Assembly (NCBI GenBank): GCA_009774585.1
Contig: VSOA01000245.1
Span: 1-5,797 of the forward strand
Direction: 5' to 3'
DNA length: 5,797 nt
From: Lachnospiraceae bacterium
GTDB taxonomy: Bacteria; Bacillota; Clostridia; Lachnospirales; Lachnospiraceae
In this document: positions 1-5,796 of the stretch, piece by piece
Layout of the letters: every line of letters begins with the position of its first letter
Numbering within the stretch: the stretch's first letter is position 1
The notes under the pieces: generated by a model
What the model was told of the DNA's origin: nothing
The model's input: the letters and a program-made list of their open reading frames with translations, nothing else
Databases searched by the model: none
Program-made: the position numbers and the translations under genes

Positions 1-579
1 ATTCACATCCCTTGGTACAAAATCCGCTTCCCGCTCCGGATGCCACATTGTTCCAACAATCGGAAGGCTCTCATGACGTATCGCTTCAATTACTCCGTCC
101 GAGGTCTGCGCCGTCACCAGCAGTCCACAATCTTTTTTCAGTTCCTTGCACGCCTGATTGTGATAGCTGTTCACTTCATAGACTTCTGTATCAGCATGTA
201 CCAAATGCCGCACCGCTACATGTCCCTCCACGTTTACCAGCTCATTCCCGTAATAGGCAAGAATCGACTGCATTCCCCTGCAAAATCCATAAAGCGGTAT
301 TTGATTGCGAACAGCAAGCTCAATTAGCGTCTCATCCATAGCGTCCCGTTCTGGTGCATTCCCTCCGTAAACTGTCAGGCTGTTCCCACCGGTCAGAATC
401 ACTCCTGCCGGGTGAACTGCTTCGATCATCTGCTCCGCCAGTTCCGCCTTGTTCGGCAGTGGAAGCGGCAGAAATCCGCAGGCATGGATAAACTCTGCTA
501 TTCTCTGATCTGCACAATCTCTGCGTTCCTGATAACTTTCTATTAGTTCTACCCGCTGTGTATAAATAACTGTCTTCAC
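1..579 (-). CDS. Class I glutamine amidotransferase, probable gamma-glutamyl-CDP-amidate hydrolase (3' end off window)
   Basis: The reading frame is open from 579 to the left edge, giving 193 visible residues and no stop. Family marks of a class I glutamine amidotransferase (peptidase C26/PuuD-like) are clear: a TGGN turn near residues 63-66, the nucleophile elbow GFCRGMQ with Cys100, and the MWHPER motif near the end with His180 and Glu182 completing the catalytic triad. Such stand-alone proteins hydrolyse gamma-glutamyl amides. The C. jejuni relative Cj1417, of about 200 residues, cleaves CDP-L-glutamine to cytidine diphosphoramidate plus glutamate, so only a few residues should be missing here. 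The specific role is inferred from the glutamine-kinase-like and CysC-like genes upstream. The start is GTG at 579, six bases after AAAGGAG. A nearer ATG at 584 reads ATG CGG TGA and cannot be used, and the next in-frame ATG is about 50 codons in. A 42-base gap separates it from the formyltransferase. Alternatives are a gamma-glutamyl-GABA hydrolase or another gamma-glutamyl amide hydrolase. It is probably cytoplasmic. Confidence 0.9.
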   Translation of the reverse strand, partial: MKTVIYTQRVELIESYQERRDCADQRIAEFIHACGFLPLPLPNKAELAEQMIEAVHPAGVILTGGNSLTVYGGNAPERDAMDETLIELAVRNQIPLYGFCRGMQSILAYYGNELVNVEGHVAVRHLVHADTEVYEVNSYHNQACKELKKDCGLLVTAQTSDGVIEAIRHESLPIVGTMWHPEREADFVPRDVN

Positions 580-585
580 CGCATT

Positions 586-595
586 CTCCTTTCCT
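586..595 (-). promoter_or_regulatory. Ribosome binding site for the GTG-started amidotransferase
   Basis: Read on the minus strand the site is AGGAAAGGAG, followed by AATGCG and then GTG at 579. The six-base spacing suits GTG. The intervening ATG at 584 meets TGA after one codon. This site therefore fixes the start and gives the protein the N-terminus M-K-T-V-I-Y-T, a normal first beta strand for the family. The rest of the 42-base intergenic gap (580-621) shows no terminator hairpin or promoter I can support. Confidence 0.8.
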
Positions 596-621
596 GCAGC
601 TCTCTGGTTACAAATTTGGGA

Positions 622-1347
622 TTATGAATCTGTCATCTTCTCCATTCCCATGATTGCCAGATGTTTTAGGAGCGGGTGGATAATATAATACGTCTCTGCC
701 CCCTCCATATTCTGTTCACTGCTTAATAACTCTCCCATTTCAAGGTATTGCCCTATCGCTTTCATCAGTACCTGCGAGCGGATGTACGGTTCATAAATAT
801 AGTCAACGTTTACCATCTCCTCCGGTACTGGGAAAGTTGCCTGCGTAATAATTTCTCCTTCGTCAATCCCTTCATTCAGGAAAATTGCAGTTGCACCAAA
901 CTCCTTCTCCTGAAGGAAGCTGTAATATGCAGTCGTACTTCCCCTATACTGCGGCAGTATGCCGGCATGTACATGGATAAATTTCTTATCCATACGAAAT
1001 AAATGCTCTTTCAATATATAGCCGCCATATCCGGAGTAAATCAAATATTTCTGCTTAAGCCCCGAGAGAACCTCCTTCATCTGCTCGGAATTAATGTCTT
1101 TATCCTCAAGCAGCAGATAAGGTATCCCTGCCTCATTCAGGGAAGATAATACCGGGATGTTCCTGTCAAAATACCTCTCTTCTTCTCCACCTGACTGATA
1201 TTTCTCCGCCTCTTTTTTCATTTGCGAAATATCATCCGAATAAACGACACATATCCCCGGGATTCTATTTTCGCGGATCATAGCCTGCAGATACGCCTTC
1301 GTTCGGGCTGTGTCGGATGCCAACAAAGCAAATTCTTCCAATATCAT
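622..1347 (-). CDS. Formyltransferase-fold protein (methionyl-tRNA formyltransferase N-terminal domain family)
   Basis: The 241-residue product carries the formyltransferase core that uses N10-formyltetrahydrofolate. The segment FIHVHAGILPQYRGS (residues 123-137) matches the NxH...LPxYRG loop of Fmt, ArnA and sugar N-formyltransferases, and GIDEGEI (160-166) supplies the conserved aspartate, Asp162. The usual catalytic asparagine is replaced by histidine (His125), while the second position keeps His127. The C-terminal OB-type domain of true methionyl-tRNA formyltransferase is absent; instead there is a short tail with YYIIHPLLKHLAI (220-232). It is therefore unlikely to be the housekeeping Fmt. 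N-formylation of an amino sugar or another amine in the same pathway is more plausible, but the substrate is unknown. The start ATG overlaps the stop of the upstream gene as ATGA, indicating translational coupling. The preceding GGGGGT is a weak ribosome binding site, which fits coupling. It ends in TAA. Confidence 0.82.
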   Translation of the reverse strand: MILEEFALLASDTARTKAYLQAMIRENRIPGICVVYSDDISQMKKEAEKYQSGGEEERYFDRNIPVLSSLNEAGIPYLLLEDKDINSEQMKEVLSGLKQKYLIYSGYGGYILKEHLFRMDKKFIHVHAGILPQYRGSTTAYYSFLQEKEFGATAIFLNEGIDEGEIITQATFPVPEEMVNVDYIYEPYIRSQVLMKAIGQYLEMGELLSSEQNMEGAETYYIIHPLLKHLAIMGMEKMTDS

Positions 1348-1922
1348 CCCATTACCCCCAAATCTATATCGCTTTTACCCAGCAGCAGTTCAAAAATTTC
1401 CAGCTCCCGGACAATAATTGTTCTCAAATACATTGTGAGTTCTTCCGGCAAGAGACTGCTTACAGACAGCATTGTATCGTCCACTTTCAATAAACAACTG
1501 AAATATTTAAGACACTCTGTGTGCTTGTACATATGCAATAAACAGTCTGCAAACAGGAGATAACTCAGATAACTCTCAAATCCTGCACCCTCCACGGGTT
1601 TCCATCGGCTGTCATAACCCGAATATATTCTCTTGCGCACTTCGAAGCTTTTCGTATAAGCATTCATTCTATCTGTAAGTTCTCTGTCACATTCCCCCGA
1701 CTCTAACTTATGCAGAATCTGCATCAAATCGCTTTGCACCGGATCCGTCGCCCCTTCTTCATGCGATGTGGCTTCTCTTCCGTCGTTCTTATACGATATA
1801 CTGTCTATGTACCAACGCCTTGAATCCAGATAATCTCTTAAAAAGTCCATCCCCCTGTATTCACTGTACATATAATTCTGCTTCTCGTACAGATTGTTAT
1901 CCGTCACATATTCATATGCCAT
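1344..1922 (-). CDS. Conserved-context protein of unknown function, 192 residues
   Basis: I do not recognise this protein. The chosen start, ATG at 1922, lies seven bases after GGAGGAG. Starts at 1928 (too close to that site) and 1946 (upstream of it) are in frame but less likely. The product begins MAYEYVTDNNLYEKQNY. It has an acidic, tyrosine-rich N-terminal third and a hydrophobic helical C-terminal half, with SYLSYLLFADCLLHMY and LLPEELTMYLRTIIV, resembling an amphipathic helical bundle more than membrane segments. No signal peptide, nucleotide-binding loop or metal motif is evident. It overlaps the CysC-like gene by 11 bases and the formyltransferase by 4 bases (ATGA), so it is probably co-translated with both. 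A role in the same pathway, perhaps as a partner or accessory subunit of a neighbour, is inference from position only. Confidence 0.75.
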   Translation of the reverse strand: MAYEYVTDNNLYEKQNYMYSEYRGMDFLRDYLDSRRWYIDSISYKNDGREATSHEEGATDPVQSDLMQILHKLESGECDRELTDRMNAYTKSFEVRKRIYSGYDSRWKPVEGAGFESYLSYLLFADCLLHMYKHTECLKYFSCLLKVDDTMLSVSSLLPEELTMYLRTIIVRELEIFELLLGKSDIDLGVMG

Positions 1923-2445
1923 AACCATTCTCCTCCAGATAAGCAATTATCCTCTGTACCGCTTCTGATACGGTTTCCTTCTCCGTATCGATTATCATAT
2001 CACTGTTCTGCGGAATCTCATAAGTATCATTTGCTCCGTTCAGATTTTCCATTTCACCATTCTGCTGTTTCTTATAATACCCTTTTACATCCCTTCTTGC
2101 ACATTCCTCATAAGAACACTTCACATATACTTCTATATACTCGTTGGAAAAGGTCTCTCGCACCTTCTTCCGCATGTCCTCATAAGACGCCACTTGTGCC
2201 AGAATCACGGAAATATGATTATCCAATAAGTACTTTACAACAACGCGGACGGCGCGGTTGCATTTCATCCGCTCTTCATACGTATAACCGAAAATGTCTC
2301 CGAACTGCTGCCTGATTACATCGCCATCAATCACCTGCAACTGCTGCATTCCCTTTTTTCTTAACTCTTCTTCTAGTGCATTGGCAATCGTCGTCTTACC
2401 ACTTCCGCTTCTTCCGACCATATACATCATAAAATTCTTTTTCAT
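1912..2445 (-). CDS. CysC-like kinase, probable cytidine diphosphoramidate 3'-kinase
   Basis: The product is a 177-residue member of the adenylylsulfate (APS) kinase family and is full length for a stand-alone CysC. Visible marks are the Walker A loop GRSGSGKTT (11-19), DGDVIR (40-45), the serine of AQVASYEDMR (Ser87, where E. coli CysC has its phosphorylatable serine), and RDVKGYYKK (118-126), which corresponds to the RDPKGLY element. The NGxxxTYEIP lid segment follows at about 136-145. Family members phosphorylate a nucleotide 3'-hydroxyl with ATP. The C. jejuni homologue Cj1415, also annotated as an APS kinase, acts instead on cytidine diphosphoramidate to give the 3'-phospho product. The neighbouring glutamine-kinase-like and amidotransferase genes, with no ATP sulfurylase or PAPS reductase in view, favour that role. 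True APS kinase activity is the alternative. The gene starts 17 bases after the kinase stop, behind the weak site TGGGGA, and overlaps the next gene by 11 bases. Confidence 0.85.
   Translation of the reverse strand: MKKNFMMYMVGRSGSGKTTIANALEEELRKKGMQQLQVIDGDVIRQQFGDIFGYTYEERMKCNRAVRVVVKYLLDNHISVILAQVASYEDMRKKVRETFSNEYIEVYVKCSYEECARRDVKGYYKKQQNGEMENLNGANDTYEIPQNSDMIIDTEKETVSEAVQRIIAYLEENGYGI
1931..1937 (-). promoter_or_regulatory. Strong ribosome binding site inside the end of the CysC-like gene
   Basis: The minus strand reads GGAGGAG, then AATGGTT, then ATG at 1922. The site lies within the last codons of the CysC-like gene (E-E-N-G). It decides the start of the 192-residue gene: seven-base spacing to 1922, against one base to the ATG at 1928. 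The longer version starting at 1946 would place this site inside the coding region. Confidence 0.75.
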
Positions 2446-2462
2446 ACCATATTCCCCAACTG

Positions 2463-4826
2463 CTATTTTATTTTTATCACCTGTTTCTTCAAACAGTCAA
2501 TCATCATTCTGCTGTAGCGGCTCCATTCTGTGTAATTCTTCTCTCCCACGCCAATCACTGCCGGGATTCCCAGTTCCGCACACCGTATCGCCATATGGGA
2601 ATTGACGCCGCCAAACTGCGTCACCAGACCGCCTATGCCTTTTGAGAACAAGAAATCATAACCCGGATCCGCCGCCTGAATAAAAATAATGTTTCCTTCA
2701 AACTTAGCGGTGTCAATTTTTGACTCCAGTACAACCGTATCCGCAGTAATACTCTTATGTGTAATAAAGTTTGGTTCCTCATTCAATAGCCAAAATGAAT
2801 AAATATCTTCCGGTCTTACAATCATACTCGGCAGTTTAAGCTGCACCGCGCTCTGGTACTGGACTTTGTTATGCTCTATATTTTCCTTAAAAATAGTGCT
2901 GATATCTCCAGTATATAAATCCACATATAACTGCTTTACGACGGAAATGTCCAAATAAGCCATGTCTTCTTTAGATATTTCCGCTCTCAATCCCAATTCT
3001 TCTATCAATTGTAAAATCTTACTCACAGATTTCGTAAATACAAATTTCAGATGTTCCCTTCCTTCAATGGATTCTTTGATAAAAACAAGCAGTTCCTCTG
3101 CGGTAATCAACAGTCCGTTCTGTTCCAACTCCGTCTGAATACGGGACATCTGTGCTTCTGTAAAGGAAAAGCCGTTCTCAGCTTCCTCCTTGTCAAAAGA
3201 TACTCCCTGACCAAAATATTCGTCAAAGGCTTCATCATATCGTTTGGACATAATATCATATGTACCCGGGCGGATATGTCCGTATTTATCAAGGAACTCC
3301 CTCTTGTCTAATTCACCCTTCACTACCCTGCGCAAGTCCCGGTTCATTTTCTTATTGACCGTATCCAGCGAGTTCATGTAGGCATCATATTCTTCCTGAC
3401 TGATAATGCCAATCGAAACAAACGACTTCAGAAACTGCACGGCAATGAACCCCGCTCTTGCCGCTCCTGCAAACGGAAGCGTTCCATATGCCTTACACTC
3501 CTCAATCAGCCAGTATATCTTATCCACAAGAGAAATATCAGACATGACAATCTTGTCATAATTTTTCTCCAGCATCCTGATTTTCTGAATATCTTTCTTA
3601 TAAAGCCCGCTGTCCGGACTGATAATGTCATTCGTCAATTCAAGCAGGGAAAATTCAATTCTGGTAATCTCATTCTCATTGAATCCGTGCGCAAGCAGTT
3701 CCTTTAATCTGTCATGAATCCCCAGATAATAGCAGGAAAAGACAATTTCAAATTCAATCTTATCATGATATGCCGGATATCTGGAAAGCTTATCAAGATA
3801 GTAATTGACAAGTTTCTCCGCTATTTTTTCATTCAGTCTTTGCGGCACAAAGGAATTAAACGTTATTCGCGTATCTATATAAGGCACGCCGCAGAAAGAT
3901 ATCATTAACGGATGCATCGTTAAGTCACGGTACCCGTAATCATATCTCTGATGTGCCCATATATTATCTGTAATCAATTCCTTATATAAAGAAATGGACA
4001 ATTTCTTCGGTCTGACTCCCAGAATCTCCGCCGGATTCCAATCTGGCATTACGCCGAAACAAGTAGTATCTCCGAGCAAGAAAGGATGTCTTGCCGACAA
4101 TTTCTGTGCCTTTCTATAGATTCTATTGAGCGCCGGCGACAAATCAGCTTTCTCTTCACAACACTTCTGACCGCGTGCAATCGGACGCACTTGCAAAATA
4201 TAGACGGTTCCTGCCTGATCAATGGCAAACTCAATATCCAACGCCGAGTCATTCAGAAACTGCTCTATGTGGACACAATCATTCAGAAGATTTCTCATGT
4301 CTTCATCACAAACGGGAACCCTAGAATGTTTATACCTGACATAAGTTTTCAAGGCATCGGAACTTCCACCCGTTACCGCTGCTGAATCATCGCCCTCATA
4401 ATAGTTCACAGTGTAATAATCTGCAAAGGTGTCCATATCCGCCGTAAAGACAACGCCTGATTTCCTGATATTACATAACATCGGTTGGATCAGTATCTCT
4501 TCATTCTCATCCGTATCATAAGAATGATAAACCTTTTCAATCGCATCCTTAACAGCTTCATATTCCGGTCTGACATTGAGAATTGATTCAAACTTGCCCG
4601 CATTGGAATACAAATCCGTATCCTCAGCCGTAGATGAAGAACGTACGATCAGTAACTGGCCCTTTGCAAACTCCAAAACCGAGTTTATCATGTCGGAAGT
4701 ATTATGAAAAAACTCGGAACTATTCACAACAAATATCGGAAGAATATTGATATCCGTCATCTTCTCTTGAATGTATCGCAAAGTTCCTGCTTTGGTATAT
4801 TTTTGATTATGTTCTATTCCTCCCAT
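2463..4826 (-). CDS. PEP-synthase-like ATP-grasp/phosphohistidine enzyme, probable L-glutamine kinase
   Basis: The 787-residue protein has three parts. An N-terminal ATP-grasp domain of the PPDK/PEP-synthase type has VRSSSTAEDT (61-70), GVVFTAD (124-130), DIEFAID (197-203) and LQVRPI (211-216). A long central helical region starts with PDWNPAEILG (261-270) and FCGVPYIDTR (311-320). A C-terminal swivelling domain carries FGGVNSHMAIRCAELGIPAV, whose His744 is the expected phosphoryl carrier. The PEP/pyruvate-binding TIM barrel of real PPDK and PEP synthase is absent, so those labels do not fit. The same size and layout are found in C. jejuni Cj1418, which uses ATP to phosphorylate the amide nitrogen of L-glutamine, the first step in phosphoramidate synthesis. 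Rifampin phosphotransferase has similar architecture and is the main alternative, but the neighbouring CysC-like and amidotransferase genes argue for glutamine kinase. The start, ATG at 4826, is set by GAGGAAG seven bases upstream, and the gene overlaps the preceding one by 13 bases. Confidence 0.88.
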   Translation of the reverse strand: MGGIEHNQKYTKAGTLRYIQEKMTDINILPIFVVNSSEFFHNTSDMINSVLEFAKGQLLIVRSSSTAEDTDLYSNAGKFESILNVRPEYEAVKDAIEKVYHSYDTDENEEILIQPMLCNIRKSGVVFTADMDTFADYYTVNYYEGDDSAAVTGGSSDALKTYVRYKHSRVPVCDEDMRNLLNDCVHIEQFLNDSALDIEFAIDQAGTVYILQVRPIARGQKCCEEKADLSPALNRIYRKAQKLSARHPFLLGDTTCFGVMPDWNPAEILGVRPKKLSISLYKELITDNIWAHQRYDYGYRDLTMHPLMISFCGVPYIDTRITFNSFVPQRLNEKIAEKLVNYYLDKLSRYPAYHDKIEFEIVFSCYYLGIHDRLKELLAHGFNENEITRIEFSLLELTNDIISPDSGLYKKDIQKIRMLEKNYDKIVMSDISLVDKIYWLIEECKAYGTLPFAGAARAGFIAVQFLKSFVSIGIISQEEYDAYMNSLDTVNKKMNRDLRRVVKGELDKREFLDKYGHIRPGTYDIMSKRYDEAFDEYFGQGVSFDKEEAENGFSFTEAQMSRIQTELEQNGLLITAEELLVFIKESIEGREHLKFVFTKSVSKILQLIEELGLRAEISKEDMAYLDISVVKQLYVDLYTGDISTIFKENIEHNKVQYQSAVQLKLPSMIVRPEDIYSFWLLNEEPNFITHKSITADTVVLESKIDTAKFEGNIIFIQAADPGYDFLFSKGIGGLVTQFGGVNSHMAIRCAELGIPAVIGVGEKNYTEWSRYSRMMIDCLKKQVIKIK

Positions 4827-5755
4827 ACGATATCTTCCTCTATATATTCTGGTTTATAAAATTCCATGTTGCAATGTATTCCATTCTTTTCTAAATAATC
4901 ATACAAGCCTATAATTCGAACACCATTTGTTACTTTTTGTAATTCATTATACCACGTCAGTTCGCTTTTATAAGAAGAAATGATAACGGTATCAATCTCT
5001 TTTGATTCGAGGTCATCCATGCCGATTATCTCCACACCGAGTTTAGCGGCCATGCACTTCGGATCGGAATCAATTACATAGGATATTTTTCTCTGCGTCT
5101 TTTGCTCTAGTGTAAACCATAAAAACCATGTATGCCTGCCGCCGCCTCTTATGGCAATCTTTGACGAATCTGTCAATTCGTCAAACAATGCGGCGATTAC
5201 CCGCTTCTTTTCAGCCTCGTATTCGCCATTTCGTTTCATATAATTCTGCTGGGTCTTATACAAATTGCGTGCATAACGAAACTGCTCGTCTTGTATAATG
5301 TCTGACGGGTATGTCGTGCAGAGCCGACGCAGCTGCTCTATCTTCTCTTTTGTTATTGGCTGCTTGTCATATTCCTTATTATAGCACACCTCTCTGCCAT
5401 CATTATATCTGATGTATCGATGTTGATCCGTAACAATTCCCTTATATCCCCAGAGGCTGTTTACCGAGTATCCTTTCCCTTGTAAATATAATTGAAGCGT
5501 TACTTTAAAATAATAATCCACATCCTGAATCAGTGCGTATTCACTCACTATTTCCGAAAAGTCATTATTATTCTCAAGCATTGTATATATTAATTTATCA
5601 AAATTAATATAACTGAATACTCCTTTTATCTGCTGCGGAAGTATCTTCTTGTGTACAATTCTAAATATCGTGTGAAAACGTTCTAATTCCGTGTGTCCAT
5701 GGTCGCTCATATATATCTTATAGGTGTTAGTCAGCAAATAGGTCGGTAAGGTCAT
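4814..5755 (-). CDS. Sulfatase/alkaline-phosphatase-superfamily C-terminal part fused to a Rossmann-like domain (N-terminus uncertain or lost)
   Basis: The 313-residue frame begins in the middle of a recognisable fold. YMSDHGHTE (15-23) is the metal-binding SDHG block of sulfatases and phosphoethanolamine/phosphoglycerol transferases. GVFSYINFDKLIYTML (45-60) resembles the (v)SxxDlxPTLL helix, and HRYIRYNDGREVCYN (112-126) resembles the KYI..dG.ExLYdL strand near the end of such domains. The earlier half, with the catalytic Ser/Thr/formylglycine and the first metal ligands, is not in this frame. A second domain, about residues 198-290, starts IAIRGGGRHTW and continues with SYVIDSDP and DTVIISSY, a Rossmann-like fold seen as an appendage in cell-surface polysaccharide enzymes. 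Two in-frame TAG codons lie upstream (5788-5786 and 5794-5792) and no convincing ribosome binding site precedes ATG 5755. The gene may thus be frameshifted, or split from an upstream N-terminal part whose frame ends in TGA at 5754-5752. An active phosphatase or transferase is doubtful as it stands. Its stop overlaps the next gene by 13 bases. Confidence 0.65.
   Translation of the reverse strand: MTLPTYLLTNTYKIYMSDHGHTELERFHTIFRIVHKKILPQQIKGVFSYINFDKLIYTMLENNNDFSEIVSEYALIQDVDYYFKVTLQLYLQGKGYSVNSLWGYKGIVTDQHRYIRYNDGREVCYNKEYDKQPITKEKIEQLRRLCTTYPSDIIQDEQFRYARNLYKTQQNYMKRNGEYEAEKKRVIAALFDELTDSSKIAIRGGGRHTWFLWFTLEQKTQRKISYVIDSDPKCMAAKLGVEIIGMDDLESKEIDTVIISSYKSELTWYNELQKVTNGVRIIGLYDYLEKNGIHCNMEFYKPEYIEEDIVWEE
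4834..4840 (-). promoter_or_regulatory. Ribosome binding site for the glutamine-kinase-like gene, within the upstream gene
   Basis: The minus strand reads GAGGAAG, seven bases (ATATCGT) before ATG at 4826. It lies inside the last codons of the preceding gene. A second purine run, GGGAGGA, sits just after the start codon (codons 2-3) but has no in-frame ATG at a useful distance downstream, so it is not taken as the initiating site. Confidence 0.65.
5160..5185 (-). repeat. Perfect 10-bp inverted repeat inside a coding region
   Basis: The plus strand has TTTGACGAAT, a six-base loop CTGTCA, then ATTCGTCAAA. In the minus-strand transcript this would form a 10-bp stem within codons for F-D-E-L-T-D-S-S-K, at the linker between the sulfatase-like part and the Rossmann-like domain. 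No run of U follows, so it is not an intrinsic terminator. It could be chance, a pause site affecting domain folding, or an mRNA processing site. Confidence 0.6.
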
Positions 5756-5796
5756 ATGGCCAGTAAACCAGATTCTCTTACGTCCCTATTGCTATG
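5752..5796 (-). other. Possible 3' end of an upstream reading frame ending in an ATGA overlap
   Basis: In the frame shifted by one relative to the sulfatase-like gene, the right edge reads fourteen sense codons (H-S-N-R-D-V-R-E-S-G-L-L-A-I) and then TGA at 5754-5752. That TGA overlaps ATG 5755 as ATGA. It could be the end of a separate upstream gene coupled to the next one, or the frame in which the lost N-terminal half of the sulfatase domain is encoded. The stretch is too short to identify, and it is the only apparently non-coding segment at this edge. Confidence 0.3.

Noticed and set aside
40..327. Plus-strand open frames over the amidotransferase (12-341 and 40-327)
   Set aside because: They are antisense to a gene with an intact catalytic triad, and their translations show no family features.
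332..517. Minus-strand 61-codon frame overlapping the amidotransferase
   Set aside because: It is the wrong frame within a gene whose own frame carries GFCRG and HPE motifs; the composition is arginine/serine-rich, as expected of a frame shadow.
580..621. Terminator or internal promoter in the only real intergenic gap
   Set aside because: The gap is 42 bases, contains only a short CTGCAG palindrome and the ribosome binding site, and has no GC stem with a U run and no clear -35/-10 pair.
622..1347. Housekeeping methionyl-tRNA formyltransferase
   Set aside because: It is too short, lacks the C-terminal domain, and has His in place of the conserved Asn. A def/fmt neighbourhood is also absent.
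1912..2445. Sulfate assimilation gene cysC
   Set aside because: No ATP sulfurylase, PAPS reductase or sulfotransferase is visible nearby, and the neighbours match the phosphoramidate pathway. It remains the fallback if the substrate test fails.
2031..2605. Plus-strand open frames over the CysC-like gene and the kinase 3' end
   Set aside because: These are low-complexity antisense translations of well-supported genes, without plausible ribosome binding sites.
3051..4385. Several frames of 60-100 codons on both strands inside the large kinase gene
   Set aside because: All are shadows within one continuous 787-codon frame with conserved motifs at both ends.
2463..4826. Annotation as phosphoenolpyruvate synthase or pyruvate phosphate dikinase
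   Set aside because: The PEP/pyruvate-binding barrel is absent, the swivel domain is at the extreme C-terminus, and the gene context is not central metabolism.
5160..5185. Intrinsic terminator at the 10-bp inverted repeat
   Set aside because: The stem is AT-rich, inside a coding frame, and is not followed by a U tract on the transcribed strand.
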